A stretch of 64,000 nt of DNA from contig JAZQGY010000031.1 in the NCBI GenBank assembly GCA_045540295.1, positions 1 through 64,000 of the forward strand, given 5' to 3'. Both the position numbers and the translations under genes were made by a program. Positions 16,971 to 26,284 of the stretch are shown here, in pieces. The notes under the pieces were generated by a model. The model was not told where the DNA came from. It made no database searches and saw only the letters and a list, made by a program, of their open reading frames with translations. Origin of the DNA: SIG452 sp045540295 (GTDB lineage Bacteria; Bacillota; Clostridia; UMGS1840). Within the stretch, counting starts at the first letter, position 1. Each line of letters opens with the position of its first letter.

Positions 16971-19040
16971 ATGAAATATTTTTCATGGACGAAAAAAATC
17001 ACTGCGTGCATACTTGTTTTCATGCAGCTGTTGTCCATTAGCAGCTTTGCGAATGACACATACCGAAAAGAAACTACATACAGCCCCCTGTCAGGCGTTT
17101 GGGTAAAAAGTGTATCTACCATTGAAAACGGAGGCTTTTTTAATTATCAGGTTGTAACCTGTGACTTGTCTAACCCTAATATCGCTTTAGAATTGCTCTA
17201 CCCCTCCGAAGGAGGCAGCACCTTAAAACCGACTCGTGTCATTGGGGAAGAAAACGGAGCAGCCGTTATCATCAATGCCGACTACTTTAACCGTTCCGAC
17301 GGAGCGAACAAAGGTTCTGCTGTTGGCTATAACCAAAAGGACGGAAAACTGCTTTCCAACGCTTTAGAAGAACAAGTATATTCCTTCTCCTATAAGGATA
17401 ACCATCAGTATTCCTTTGATGTTTTCTCCAATCAGATTAAAATCGGCTTCCGCAACGAAGTGTTTGAGTTTGTAAAAACCTACAATAAGTATTCTTCCTT
17501 GGAAGGAGTTGCCATTTTCGACCGTCACTGGGGGGAAGAATCCTTGGGCTCCCACGGAACCCTGGTGGAACTGGTAATTGAAGACAACATTCTAACCGAA
17601 ATTCGAAAGGATATGCCTCCTGCAAAAATTCCTGAAAACGGCTTCGTTCTGGCAGGATTATCCGATTTGACTACTCTTTTTGAACAAGTGCAGGTGGGAG
17701 ATGCTGTTACCCTGGAGGTGATTACCACTCCCGAACTTGCCTTTCTGCCTGATTTCACGGTAGGAGGCGGTTCTCTTTTGGTAGAAAAAGGTGAGATTGT
17801 GGAAAAAATGTCTTATCCTAAAACTTCCACATCTTTCCCCGCTATCGGGATTTCAGAAGACGGAAAAACGTTGTGGATGATTACAGTAGTCAATCAGAAT
17901 GGGCTGAGCTTAAAACGAATGGCTGAGCTTTGTAAACAGCAAGGTGCTTACTATGCCATTGCCCTGGACGGTGGCGGTTCCACCCAATGTGCTGTGAAGG
18001 ATAATGTAACCGGTGAACTGGAATATATTCATCCCTTGTCCGCAGGTTATGAGCGTGCTGTAGCCAACGGCGTGGGGATTCTGACACAAAACAAAAACCC
18101 GCAGGCCTACGGAATCCATGTGGAAGATACCGTAGCCTTCCAGAACGTTCCTAAAAAAATCAGCTACACTGTTTATAACGAAAATGGGGACCCTATAGAA
18201 ATAATGCCCTCTAAAGTAAAGCTGTCTCTTCAAAATGAAAACGGTCAGATAGAAAACGGATTTTACTATGCAGAATCCGTTTCCACAGAACCTCTCATTG
18301 TAGAATATGAAGATGTGATGGCTGAATGTGAAATCAAAACAGTAGCTCCCGCTCTTTATGCAAAAAAAAATAAGGACGGCACCTATACCGCAGTAAACGC
18401 AGAAGGATACCGCCTTGTGATTACTGCCGAAGAATACCAAAAAAGCAAAAATATTACGTTAACAGACGAGCTCCCCACCGTGGATGTGATGGCAGAGAAT
18501 TTAGGTCTTTCCGAAACATTGAATCTTTACGGTGGCAGACCGCAATATAAAACCATTTGGGACCATTTGCTGGCGGCAAATGTTTTAAAGAAATCCAATC
18601 GTGCCATCTATCCGTTTCAAACAGACCAAATTGAAAACGAAATGATTGAAATCGTTACATTGGATAATTTGGAAGGACAGATTTTAAACAAGCGAATGAC
18701 CGAATGGAACCGTTTCCTAGACACCTTAAACACCGAAAAACAAAATATTATTATCTGTCTTGAAGACCCCATTTCTTTCTCCAGAAAGCAAGAAGAAGAA
18801 CTGTTTTTCTCGTTGATTTCCCAGGCGCGTTATCAAGGTAAAAATATTTTAGTGGTGCATCGTGGCGAGAAGACAGAATTAAAATCTCTGCAAGATGGCG
18901 TTCGGGTACTTTCTGTTGCCTACGATACCGCAGAGCCGGAAAATCTGTTTCAAAAGCCTACCGAATTTATCAAAATTCACTATAATAAAAATCAAATGAC
19001 CTATGAAATCATTTCGAATCAAATCTTTTATGAAAACTAA
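16971..19040 (+). CDS. exported phosphodiester glycosidase (NAGPA/DUF2233 domain) protein
   Basis: Exported 689-aa protein. A signal peptide covers ~1-27. The NAGPA-type domain (~40-375) shows VIINADYF (~99-106) and the conserved ALDGGGSTQ at 331-339, with the ANGVG motif shortly after. Such domains cleave GlcNAc or related sugars from phosphodiester-linked glycoconjugates, in bacteria often envelope glycopolymers or exopolysaccharide. Residues ~380-690 are a separate region with no recognised family. An AAGGAG site is 9-10 bases before the ATG. It is followed within 21 bp by the small membrane protein gene. The precise substrate is unknown. Confidence 0.83.
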   Translation: MKYFSWTKKITACILVFMQLLSISSFANDTYRKETTYSPLSGVWVKSVSTIENGGFFNYQVVTCDLSNPNIALELLYPSEGGSTLKPTRVIGEENGAAVIINADYFNRSDGANKGSAVGYNQKDGKLLSNALEEQVYSFSYKDNHQYSFDVFSNQIKIGFRNEVFEFVKTYNKYSSLEGVAIFDRHWGEESLGSHGTLVELVIEDNILTEIRKDMPPAKIPENGFVLAGLSDLTTLFEQVQVGDAVTLEVITTPELAFLPDFTVGGGSLLVEKGEIVEKMSYPKTSTSFPAIGISEDGKTLWMITVVNQNGLSLKRMAELCKQQGAYYAIALDGGGSTQCAVKDNVTGELEYIHPLSAGYERAVANGVGILTQNKNPQAYGIHVEDTVAFQNVPKKISYTVYNENGDPIEIMPSKVKLSLQNENGQIENGFYYAESVSTEPLIVEYEDVMAECEIKTVAPALYAKKNKDGTYTAVNAEGYRLVITAEEYQKSKNITLTDELPTVDVMAENLGLSETLNLYGGRPQYKTIWDHLLAANVLKKSNRAIYPFQTDQIENEMIEIVTLDNLEGQILNKRMTEWNRFLDTLNTEKQNIIICLEDPISFSRKQEEELFFSLISQARYQGKNILVVHRGEKTELKSLQDGVRVLSVAYDTAEPENLFQKPTEFIKIHYNKNQMTYEIISNQIFYEN

Positions 19041-19061
19041 TGATTATCAGGAGAATTCTCT

Positions 19062-19682
19062 ATGGACAAACGTCCCATTCAGCTGATTTATGCCGGAATT
19101 ATCATGAATATTTGTTTGTTCGGGGCAGCTTATTACCTCAGGCTGCCCTTTTTGGCATATCATACCGGAACGGTGTATGTAGCAGCCCTGCTTGGAGCAA
19201 CCGGCGGCATCTTAACGGCTGTGGTAACATTTTTGTGTTTGGCGTGTTTCTGGTTTGGTTCCTCTTATGCTTGGTTTATGCTTGGAGGAATATTTATCGC
19301 TACCCTGATTGGAGAACAACTCAAAAAAGAAACCCGTTCCAAGAAATGGTTCCTGGTAACGGGTGAAATCTTTTTGATTGAGGCATTCTGCCATATTTTA
19401 TTTACAATTTCATTTCGGCATTGCATTCCCTTTGATAGGTTGGGACAACCGATTTTTTACACGCTTTTACCCAAGATGAACAGAGTTTTTGCCGTGATGA
19501 TAGCGGGTGCTACGGTATCTCTTGTTACTGCTCTTCTCACGGTAGGCTGTGCTGCAATTTTCATCCTCTGCACCCCGAAGCGCATGGTGTTGGCCAAAGA
19601 AGAACCTATAAAAGAACAATCAAGCAAGAAAGAAAAACCCTTAAAAAAGAATCGCCTTCAGCGCAAGAAAAACCAGGATTGA
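19062..19682 (+). CDS. ECF-transporter S-component-like membrane protein
   Basis: A 206-aa polytopic membrane protein with about five hydrophobic segments and a Lys-rich C-terminal tail. The segment AYHTGTVYVAALLGATGGIL resembles the 'GTxxAALLGPxxGAxxG' signature of ECF (energy-coupling factor) S components, which bind vitamins or other micronutrients. Substrate unknown and family assignment moderate. GGAG lies 8 bases before the ATG. It probably shares the glycosidase transcript. Its last 42 bases overlap the 3' end of mntP on the other strand. Confidence 0.6.
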   Translation: MDKRPIQLIYAGIIMNICLFGAAYYLRLPFLAYHTGTVYVAALLGATGGILTAVVTFLCLACFWFGSSYAWFMLGGIFIATLIGEQLKKETRSKKWFLVTGEIFLIEAFCHILFTISFRHCIPFDRLGQPIFYTLLPKMNRVFAVMIAGATVSLVTALLTVGCAAIFILCTPKRMVLAKEEPIKEQSSKKEKPLKKNRLQRKKNQD

Positions 19683-20189
19683 ACCTCCCAGCACTTCTGC
19701 TTTTTTACCGAGCAGCTCCCCGAATTTTTTGCCCAAAAGAACTGCAAGAAAACTACATAGGAAAGTAGTCAGGCAAATGATTGCTGCCGATGAATAGATT
19801 GACACTTTCATACTGCAAAATGCAATGCCAACGGCAAACGCATCAATGCTGGTGGCAACAGCCTGCATGAAAAGAACCCCGTATGTCATTATGGAGGGTT
19901 CTTTTTTTTCCAACTGTTCGCGGGAGAGCCCTTCTTTTAGCATTTTCACTCCCAAAAACCCTAAAATCAGAAAAATGATTAGCCCGGAGTACTGCACCAA
20001 CCACTCCGAGAAGATGCCACCCGTGCAATATCCGAGCATTGGCATCAATCCTTGAAAAATGCCAAAGAAAACGGGCATCATAAATTTTTTATCCTGCCCC
20101 ATCCGATAGACCATACCGTTCGTTAAAGACACGGCAACAGCATCCATACTAAGTCCGATGCCAATCATGATGATTTCTGTTAAATTCAT
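19641..20189 (-). CDS. mntP: manganese efflux pump MntP
   Basis: Six-helix membrane protein of the MntP (YebN, DUF204) family, 182 aa, full length. The two symmetric acidic motifs are present: GLSMDAVAVSLTNG near the N terminus and ATSIDAFAVGIAF in the second half. It exports Mn2+ and protects against manganese overload. It begins 12 bp after era and is probably co-transcribed. No yybP-ykoY manganese riboswitch is visible upstream, which is unusual for stand-alone mntP genes. Confidence 0.93.
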   Translation of the reverse strand: MNLTEIIMIGIGLSMDAVAVSLTNGMVYRMGQDKKFMMPVFFGIFQGLMPMLGYCTGGIFSEWLVQYSGLIIFLILGFLGVKMLKEGLSREQLEKKEPSIMTYGVLFMQAVATSIDAFAVGIAFCSMKVSIYSSAAIICLTTFLCSFLAVLLGKKFGELLGKKAEVLGGSILVFLALKAILF

Positions 20190-20201
20190 ATGTATCCCTT
20201 T

Positions 20202-21086
20202 TTATTCCACATCGGATAATCCGAAGGTGCGAATTTTATAAATATTGTTTCGCCAGTCACGGTTCACTTTGACCCAAAGCTCCAAGTGAACCTTTTTTTG
20301 ATATTTTTTTTCTAATTCCTCTCTTGCCATTGTGCCGATTTTTTTGAGGAAAGAGCCTTCTTTTCCAATAATAATCCGTTTGTGGCTGTCTTTTTCGCAA
20401 TAAATGTTGACTCCGCACCGAAGCAGATTTTTTGTTTCTTCCATCTGCACGGTTTCCAATGCCAATCCGTGAGGAATTTCCTCATTTAAAAGTTTTAACA
20501 GCTTTTCCCGGATGATTTCACAAACCTGCATCCGGGGATCGGTGTCGGTTTTCATATCCTCAGGATAGAAAAAGGGTCCTTCCACCAAATGTTCTTTTAA
20601 AATGCTGATAAGAAGGTCAATGCCGTCCCGCTTTAGAGCAGAAACAGGCACTACCTCGATAAAATCGTACAGCTTGGAATATTCCAAAATCACAGGAAGC
20701 AGTTTTTCCTTGGGAATGGTATCAATTTTATTTAAAACCAAAATAGCAGGAATGTTATTTTTCTTAAAATTTTCAATAATTTTCTTTTCAATATCACCGG
20801 GAAAACGGGGTTCCGCCACTAAAACAGTTAAGTCACAGTCTGCCACCGCACCGTTTGCCGCCGACATCATTTCTTCTCCCAAACGGGTTTTTGGTGTATG
20901 AATACCGGGCGTATCGGTGAACACAATCTGGTCGTCCCCTTGGGTTAAAATCCCCACAATCCGGTTACGGGTAGTCTGGGAACGGTAGGAAACGATTGCT
21001 ACTTTTTCTCCGATGATAGTATTGAGTAGAGTGGATTTCCCCGTGTTGGGACGCCCCACCAAGGCAACAAAGCCTGATCTTGTCAT
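20202..21086 (-). CDS. era: GTPase Era
   Basis: Era, an essential GTPase that binds the 3' end of 16S rRNA and assists 30S assembly. G motifs are in order: GRPNTGKS (11-18), switch TT in YRSQTTRNRI, DTPG (57-60), and NKID (118-121). The C-terminal KH domain shows RIIIGKEGSFLKKIG. Length 294 aa fits. The ATG at 21086 is chosen over a longer frame because AAGGAAA lies upstream and MTRSGFVALVGRPN is the usual Era start. It is followed by mntP. Confidence 0.97.
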   Translation of the reverse strand: MTRSGFVALVGRPNTGKSTLLNTIIGEKVAIVSYRSQTTRNRIVGILTQGDDQIVFTDTPGIHTPKTRLGEEMMSAANGAVADCDLTVLVAEPRFPGDIEKKIIENFKKNNIPAILVLNKIDTIPKEKLLPVILEYSKLYDFIEVVPVSALKRDGIDLLISILKEHLVEGPFFYPEDMKTDTDPRMQVCEIIREKLLKLLNEEIPHGLALETVQMEETKNLLRCGVNIYCEKDSHKRIIIGKEGSFLKKIGTMAREELEKKYQKKVHLELWVKVNRDWRNNIYKIRTFGLSDVE

Positions 21087-21181
21087 AATGTTTTTCCTTT
21101 TCTTTGCAGGGTTTTTTAAATGCACTTTTAAACTACGTTGCAGAAAAATCGGGATTTCAAATCATTTTCTTTTTCAAGCCA

Positions 21182-21289
21182 TCCCCTCTTGCAAGGCGAT
21201 GAGAAACAGATGCAAAACAGGGAAACCGAACCCCGAAGGCGTACATTGTGTACGCCGAGTGGTGAGGTTCATTGATTTGGCGCGGTTTT
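21182..21289 (-). repeat. structured 3'-UTR repeat, copy A
   Basis: Begins right after the M18 peptidase stop codon and reads in the same direction as that gene. It contains GAACCTC, the hairpin GGCGTAC-ACAAT-GTACGCC, TTCGGGGTTCGGTTT and GCATCTGTTTCTC. It aligns over ~95 bp with 60945-61060 (copy B, downstream of serA), where the hairpin reads GCCGTAC/GTACGGC: a compensatory change of the second base pair. Confidence 0.7.
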
Positions 21290-22636
21290 TCAAGCCATAA
21301 AAGAAACATACGCACGGTATGCTTCGTATATATCTGCTTTGTGTGCTATTTCATAAGGTGCGTGCATGGAAAGCAGGGCTACCCCGGCATCAATCACGTC
21401 AGCACCTAAGTTTGCAATATACTGGGCAACGGTTCCGCCGCCGCCTTCGTCTACTTTACCAAGTTCCGCAAACTGATAAGCAATGTCGTTTTCATCAAAA
21501 ATTTTTCGGATATAGGCAACCAGCTCTGCACTTGCTTCGGAGGAACCGCCTTTACCGCGGGAACCGGTATAACGAAGCAGAGTTAATCCACAGCCGAAAA
21601 TGGGGGAATTCTGCTTTTCGTATACTTCCGCATACATGGGATCATATGCTGCTGCCACATCGGAAGATAGGCAACGGGTATTTGCCATTACCTTATTGAT
21701 GCGTACACCCGGTTTTAATTCTTCTAAGAAATATTCCAAAAATCTGGACTGCATACCGGAGTTCCCCATACTGCCCACTTCTTCACGGTCGGCAAGGAGT
21801 ACCACAGCTGTTTTCTTGGGAGTTTTGGTTTCAAGCAATCCGCAAAAAGCAGTGTAGGCACAAACTCTGTCATCGTGTCCGTAGGAAGCAACCATGCTTC
21901 TGTCAAACCCTAAATCACGGGCAGCGCCCTGGGGGACTACTTCAATTTCCGCAGAATAGAAATCTTCTTCGGTGATACCGTAGGTTTCTTCTAAGATTTT
22001 TAGTAAAGCAGCTTTTACTTCATCGCTTTCTGCATCGGTGTCGGGATTGGAGCCGGATAACACCATCAGTTTTTCACCGGGGATGCCTTCGGTCATTTTC
22101 TGAGTCATCTGCTTGGAAGCTAAATGCGGCAGTAAATCGGTTACCATAAAAATAGGATCGTTTTCTCCGTCGCCTATAGCAACTTTCACGGTTTCTCCGT
22201 TTTTCTTTACCACTACACCATACAGTGCCAAAGGTGTTGCAACCCACTGATACTTTTTGATACCGCCATAATAATGAGTACGAAGATAGGAAAATCCTCC
22301 TTCTTCGGTAACCGGTGCCGGTTTCAAGTCCAGACGGGGCGAGTCAATGTGTGCAGCAACTAAGTTGATGCCACATTCTAAATCTTCTTCCCCAATCACA
22401 CAAAATACAGCAGAACGGTTTTTATTGATATAATACACTTTGTCACCGGGTTTTAAGTCGTTTTTATCGGTAATATGAAAAAAACCGTTTTCTTTGGCTT
22501 TGGCTTCAAAGTATTCCACACATAAACGTTCGGTTTTTGCGGTGGTTAAAAAAGCTTTATACCCTTCGGAAAAAGCTTCTGCCTTTGCCTGATAGTCGGT
22601 TCCCTGATGTTTTTTAAATAAGTGTTCTTTTTTCAT
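21290..22636 (-). CDS. M18-family aminopeptidase
   Basis: Zinc aminopeptidase of the M18 (aminopeptidase I) family, 448 aa, cytoplasmic. Metal and active-site motifs include AAHIDSPRLDLK (His96, Asp98), the ADREEVGSMG stretch with the catalytic Glu pair, and the C-terminal LLSMHAPYEIAHKADIYEAY with the last His ligand. Such enzymes remove N-terminal residues from short peptides. The start has only a weak ribosome site (AGAAGTG). It sits in a minus-strand run below coaE. Confidence 0.93.
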   Translation of the reverse strand: MKKEHLFKKHQGTDYQAKAEAFSEGYKAFLTTAKTERLCVEYFEAKAKENGFFHITDKNDLKPGDKVYYINKNRSAVFCVIGEEDLECGINLVAAHIDSPRLDLKPAPVTEEGGFSYLRTHYYGGIKKYQWVATPLALYGVVVKKNGETVKVAIGDGENDPIFMVTDLLPHLASKQMTQKMTEGIPGEKLMVLSGSNPDTDAESDEVKAALLKILEETYGITEEDFYSAEIEVVPQGAARDLGFDRSMVASYGHDDRVCAYTAFCGLLETKTPKKTAVVLLADREEVGSMGNSGMQSRFLEYFLEELKPGVRINKVMANTRCLSSDVAAAYDPMYAEVYEKQNSPIFGCGLTLLRYTGSRGKGGSSEASAELVAYIRKIFDENDIAYQFAELGKVDEGGGGTVAQYIANLGADVIDAGVALLSMHAPYEIAHKADIYEAYRAYVSFMA

Positions 22637-22655
22637 AGTTTGGCACTTCTCTTTC

Positions 22656-23216
22656 TTACAGAATACTACTTAGTATTCCATCAATTTTTTGGTAGAACTC
22701 CGGGAGAGTTCCGTTATTTTCCAGTACAAAATCTGCTTTCTCGTACCGCTCCTGTGCATGGATTCGTTTCTTGGCTTCTTCTTCCGACAAAAAGTCTCTT
22801 GCCATAATCCGTTTTAAGGTGGCATCACTGGTTACTACCACGGTTTTATCGCACAGGGAAACAATATCGGTGGCGTAAAGCACTGCCCCTTCAATCACAA
22901 TGTGCTTTTTCGGTTGACTTTGGATTTGTTCTTTTACCTCTTGGGTGATGAGAGGATGAGTAATGGCATTTAACTTTGCCAGTGCCTCGGGCCGGGAAAA
23001 CACATAATCTCCCAGCTTTCTGCGATTTAATGTGCCGTCTTGATTCAAATACGCAGTTCCGAAAGTATCCATCACCTGAGCGAGCCCGATTTTACCGGGC
23101 ATTAAAATCTCCCGACTGATTTTGTCTCCATTGATTACATAAAAGCCTTTGGTGCGAAGATAGTTGCAAAAGGTTGTTTTACCGCTTCCGATTCTGCCGT
23201 AAACACCGATAATCAT
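22656..23216 (-). CDS. coaE: dephospho-CoA kinase
   Basis: CoaE phosphorylates dephospho-CoA in the last step of CoA synthesis. The P-loop GRIGSGKT is at residues 7-14. The family motif following it (INGDKISREIL) and the LID region ATLKRIMARDFLSEEEAKKRI are present. Length 186 aa is close to normal (~200). RBS AAGGGG is upstream. It lies 12 bp downstream of the SCIFF maturase gene. Confidence 0.93.
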   Translation of the reverse strand: MIIGVYGRIGSGKTTFCNYLRTKGFYVINGDKISREILMPGKIGLAQVMDTFGTAYLNQDGTLNRRKLGDYVFSRPEALAKLNAITHPLITQEVKEQIQSQPKKHIVIEGAVLYATDIVSLCDKTVVVTSDATLKRIMARDFLSEEEAKKRIHAQERYEKADFVLENNGTLPEFYQKIDGILSSIL

Positions 23217-23228
23217 AGTATCAACCCC

Positions 23229-24572
23229 TTATTCAGCCAATGCCGCTTTGATGGCGATAGCACATTCTACACGCTTTTTCTGCATCTGACAAGCGATATC
23301 ATAGGGTTTGTATAAGTCTTTTTCATATTTTAGGGAACTTGCGCTGCAACCTGCACTGCAATAGAATTTTGCAAAACAGGTGTCACAACCCTTCACAGTG
23401 TAAATATCACGGTCACGGAAGGCTTCCGGCATTTCGTAGGTGCCGTCTAACACATTTCCGATTTTGTATTCGGGTTCGTCTGCAAACTGATGGCAGGGAA
23501 AAATGTCTCCGGAGGGTGTCACCGCCGCATATTCACAACCTGCACCGCAGCCGGAAATACGGCGCAGAGCACAGGGGCCGTTGTCTAAGTCAATCATAAA
23601 ATGGAAGAAATTGAAACGGTTTTCGCCGGATTTTTCCCGTTTGATAATTTCTTCCGCCAGTTTTTCATACTCGGCGAAAATTTCGGGTAAATCCTCATAG
23701 CCAATTGCCATGGGAGATTTTTCGTCTAACGTAACAGGCTCCACAGAAATCTGTTTAAAGCCTAAATCTGCAAGATGGAGCACATCCTTGGTGAAATCCT
23801 TGTTATCTTTGGTAAAGGTTCCGCGGATATAGTAATCCATTTGCTTTCTGTCATTGGCAATCTTTTGGAATTTGCCAATGACTTTATCGTAAGTGCCTTC
23901 TCCCGACACAGTTTTCCGGTTTTTATCGTGAATTTCTTTACGTCCGTCACAGGAGAGGACAATATTATCCATATTTTTGTTTACATACGCCATCTGGTCT
24001 TCGTCAATTAACAAACCATTGGTGGTGATGGTGAAGCGAAAATGTTTGCCGTGTTTTAGCCCTTGTTCTCTGGCATAGGCAACAGTTTCTTTTACCACAT
24101 CAAAATTCAGCATCGGTTCGCCACCAAAAAAATCGATTTCAATGTTTTTTCGGTTCTGAGAATGAGCAATTACAAAATCAATTGCCTTTTTTGCAACCTC
24201 TAAGGGCATAATGCTTCGTACCCCATGGAACGCACCCGTTCCTGCAAAACAGTAACGGCAACGCAGATCACAGTCGTGCGCCATATGAAGACAAAGGGCT
24301 TTCACAGGCGGAGTCTTCGTTTTAGCATCCCGAAAGGGTTTATAAATATCGTGGGAATACAGGGTTCCCTCTTTTTTTAATGCTAAAATTTCCGACACGG
24401 CTTCTGATAACACTTCTTCAGAATATTTTGCTTTCACATCCTCTGAAATGTTGTTCTCGTCGAAATCGTTTTCGCCAAGTAAGTCATACACGGCATCGGA
24501 AACCACGTGTACGGATCCTGAATAAATATCCAGTACAATATTATTCCCGAACAACTGATATTTATGTATCAT
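23229..24572 (-). CDS. scfB: thioether cross-link-forming SCIFF peptide maturase
   Basis: Radical SAM/SPASM enzyme of the SCIFF maturase family (447 aa). It forms thioether links between cysteines and threonines in the small 'six cysteines in forty-five residues' peptide. The radical SAM cluster motif is C101-x3-C105-x2-C108 (CDLRCRYC). GGEPMLNF and the Cys-rich C-terminal SPASM region (CALRRISGCGAGCEYAAV, then CDTCFAKFYCSAGC) match the family. The ATG at 24572 follows AGGAG; a 35-codon longer frame would overlap trmL. The partner peptide gene scfA is not found in this window. Confidence 0.9.
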   Translation of the reverse strand: MIHKYQLFGNNIVLDIYSGSVHVVSDAVYDLLGENDFDENNISEDVKAKYSEEVLSEAVSEILALKKEGTLYSHDIYKPFRDAKTKTPPVKALCLHMAHDCDLRCRYCFAGTGAFHGVRSIMPLEVAKKAIDFVIAHSQNRKNIEIDFFGGEPMLNFDVVKETVAYAREQGLKHGKHFRFTITTNGLLIDEDQMAYVNKNMDNIVLSCDGRKEIHDKNRKTVSGEGTYDKVIGKFQKIANDRKQMDYYIRGTFTKDNKDFTKDVLHLADLGFKQISVEPVTLDEKSPMAIGYEDLPEIFAEYEKLAEEIIKREKSGENRFNFFHFMIDLDNGPCALRRISGCGAGCEYAAVTPSGDIFPCHQFADEPEYKIGNVLDGTYEMPEAFRDRDIYTVKGCDTCFAKFYCSAGCSASSLKYEKDLYKPYDIACQMQKKRVECAIAIKAALAE

Positions 24573-24588
24573 TTTGGTTTTCTCCTCT

Positions 24589-25083
24589 TTATTTCCAATC
24601 GTATTTCGTGAGTTTTCCTTCCAAGCGGAAGTGAGAAAATCCGTCCTGACGGAAGGCTTCATACGCCACAATTGCAACCGAATTGGAAAGATTTAAGCTC
24701 CGAATTTCCCCAATCATGGGAATCCGAAGGCAGGTTTCTTGGTTTTCTAATAAAATTTCTTCGGGAATTCCTGCAGTTTCTTTCCCGAAAATAAGATAGC
24801 AGCCGTCTTCAAAGTGAGCTTCGGAATAATCACGGGGTGCTTTGGTAGTTAGGTAGTACATCTTCCCCTGATTTTTTTGGTAGAAGTCGGCAATGCTGTC
24901 GTAATAAGTAATATCCACATCGTGCCAGTAATCCAGTCCTGCCCGCTTTAACTTCTTGTCGTCTATGGTAAATCCCATGGGTCCCACCAGATGGAGCTTT
25001 GCTCCTGTTGCGGCGCAGGTACGGGCAATATTCCCCGTATTCTGCGGAATCTCCGGCTCGAATAACACAATATTTAACGTCAT
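24589..25083 (-). CDS. trmL: tRNA (cytidine(34)-2'-O)-methyltransferase
   Basis: SPOUT-class methyltransferase TrmL (YibK/CspR family), 164 aa, modifying the wobble base of tRNA-Leu isoacceptors. Motifs: IVLFEPEIPQNTGNIARTCA at the start, LIFGKETAGIPEEIL, and IRIPM-type RSLNLSNSVAIVAYEA at the C terminus that forms the SPOUT knot. ATG at 25083 follows AAGGAA. It lies between the aminotransferase and SCIFF maturase genes. Confidence 0.94.
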   Translation of the reverse strand: MTLNIVLFEPEIPQNTGNIARTCAATGAKLHLVGPMGFTIDDKKLKRAGLDYWHDVDITYYDSIADFYQKNQGKMYYLTTKAPRDYSEAHFEDGCYLIFGKETAGIPEEILLENQETCLRIPMIGEIRSLNLSNSVAIVAYEAFRQDGFSHFRLEGKLTKYDWK

Positions 25084-25099
25084 ATTTCGTTCCTTCTTT

Positions 25100-26284
25100 T
25101 TACAAATGCTTTTTGGCAAAGGCTTCCAGTCGCTTTAATGCCTTTTTGATATTATCCTGGGAATAGGCATAAGAAATTCGCACATAGCCTTCTCCCGAAT
25201 CCCCAAAGGCGGTTCCGGGTACTACTGCAAGATGCTGTTCTGTCAGCAAAGTCTGGCAAAATTCTTCCGAAGACATACCGAACTTTTCAATGGAGGGAAA
25301 TACATAAAAAGCACCGTAGGGATTAAAACAGGTCATTCCCATGGCATTTAAGGAATCCACCAAAAATTTCCGACGAATATTGTATTCTTCCTTCATTCTC
25401 TCAACGTCTGCTCTGCCGTGTTTTAACGCCTCAATTGCCGCATACTGGGAGAAAGTGGGCGCAGACATAATGCCATACTGATGGATTTTTAAAATGGCAG
25501 AAAGCACATCGGGATGTGCACAGGCAAACCCCAGTCGCCAGCCGGTCATAGCAAAAGATTTGGAAAAGCCGTTGATGACAACGGTTCGATCCCGCATCCC
25601 GTCAAAGGTAGCGATGGATACATGTTTTCCGGTGTAGGTCAGTTCGGAATAAATTTCGTCGGAAATCACCATCAGATTATTTTCTTTGATGATCGGCACA
25701 ATCTGAGACAAGTCCTCCTCGGTCATAATACCGCCGGTAGGATTGTTAGGATATGGCAACACCAGTATTTTTGATTTTTCGGTAATGGCACTTTGCAGTA
25801 ATGCAGGAGTTAATTTAAAGCCGTCCTCTGCACGGGTTTCGATAGGAATGGGAACACCGCCTGCCAAAATGGTGCAAGGCTTATAACACACGAAGCTGGG
25901 CTCCGGAATCAGCACTTCATCACCGGGAGCAACCAAAGCACGAAGTGCCGCATCCAAAGCTTCGGATGCACCAACCGTCACCACGATTTCATCTTCGGGG
26001 TGATAAGAGACATGGATGGTTTCTTCCATATATTTGGCAATTTCTCGCCGCAATTCCAAAAGGCCTGCATTAGCGGTATAGTAGGTGCGTCCTTTTTCCA
26101 ATGATTTTACCGCCTCGGAACGGATATGCCAGGGAGTCACAAAGTCAGGCTCTCCTACTCCTAAGGAAATCACATCCTCCATGGTTGCCGCAATGTCAAA
26201 AAAGCGACGAATCCCTGAGGGTGGAATATCTCTCACCTGACGGTTCACAAAATCTATGGGGTGAAATTCTTTCTCAGTTTTCAT
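25100..26284 (-). CDS. class I/II pyridoxal-phosphate aminotransferase
   Basis: PLP-dependent aminotransferase (394 aa) of the aspartate/aromatic aminotransferase family. The catalytic Lys242 lies in GFSKSFAMTGWRLGFA. NPTGG, SDEIYSELTY and the C-terminal Arg (YVRISYA) are present. Substrate is uncertain. Its ATG overlaps the stop codon of the Lrp-type regulator by one base (TAATG), a pairing often seen where the regulator senses an amino acid made or used by the enzyme. Confidence 0.9.
   Translation of the reverse strand: MKTEKEFHPIDFVNRQVRDIPPSGIRRFFDIAATMEDVISLGVGEPDFVTPWHIRSEAVKSLEKGRTYYTANAGLLELRREIAKYMEETIHVSYHPEDEIVVTVGASEALDAALRALVAPGDEVLIPEPSFVCYKPCTILAGGVPIPIETRAEDGFKLTPALLQSAITEKSKILVLPYPNNPTGGIMTEEDLSQIVPIIKENNLMVISDEIYSELTYTGKHVSIATFDGMRDRTVVINGFSKSFAMTGWRLGFACAHPDVLSAILKIHQYGIMSAPTFSQYAAIEALKHGRADVERMKEEYNIRRKFLVDSLNAMGMTCFNPYGAFYVFPSIEKFGMSSEEFCQTLLTEQHLAVVPGTAFGDSGEGYVRISYAYSQDNIKKALKRLEAFAKKHL

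Noticed and set aside
19040..19366. 108-codon plus-strand open frame overlapping the ECF-S-like gene
   Set aside because: Out of frame with a better-supported membrane protein that has a clear GGAG site.
20190..20201. yybP-ykoY manganese riboswitch for mntP
   Set aside because: Only 12 bp separate mntP from era, leaving no room, and no consensus is present.
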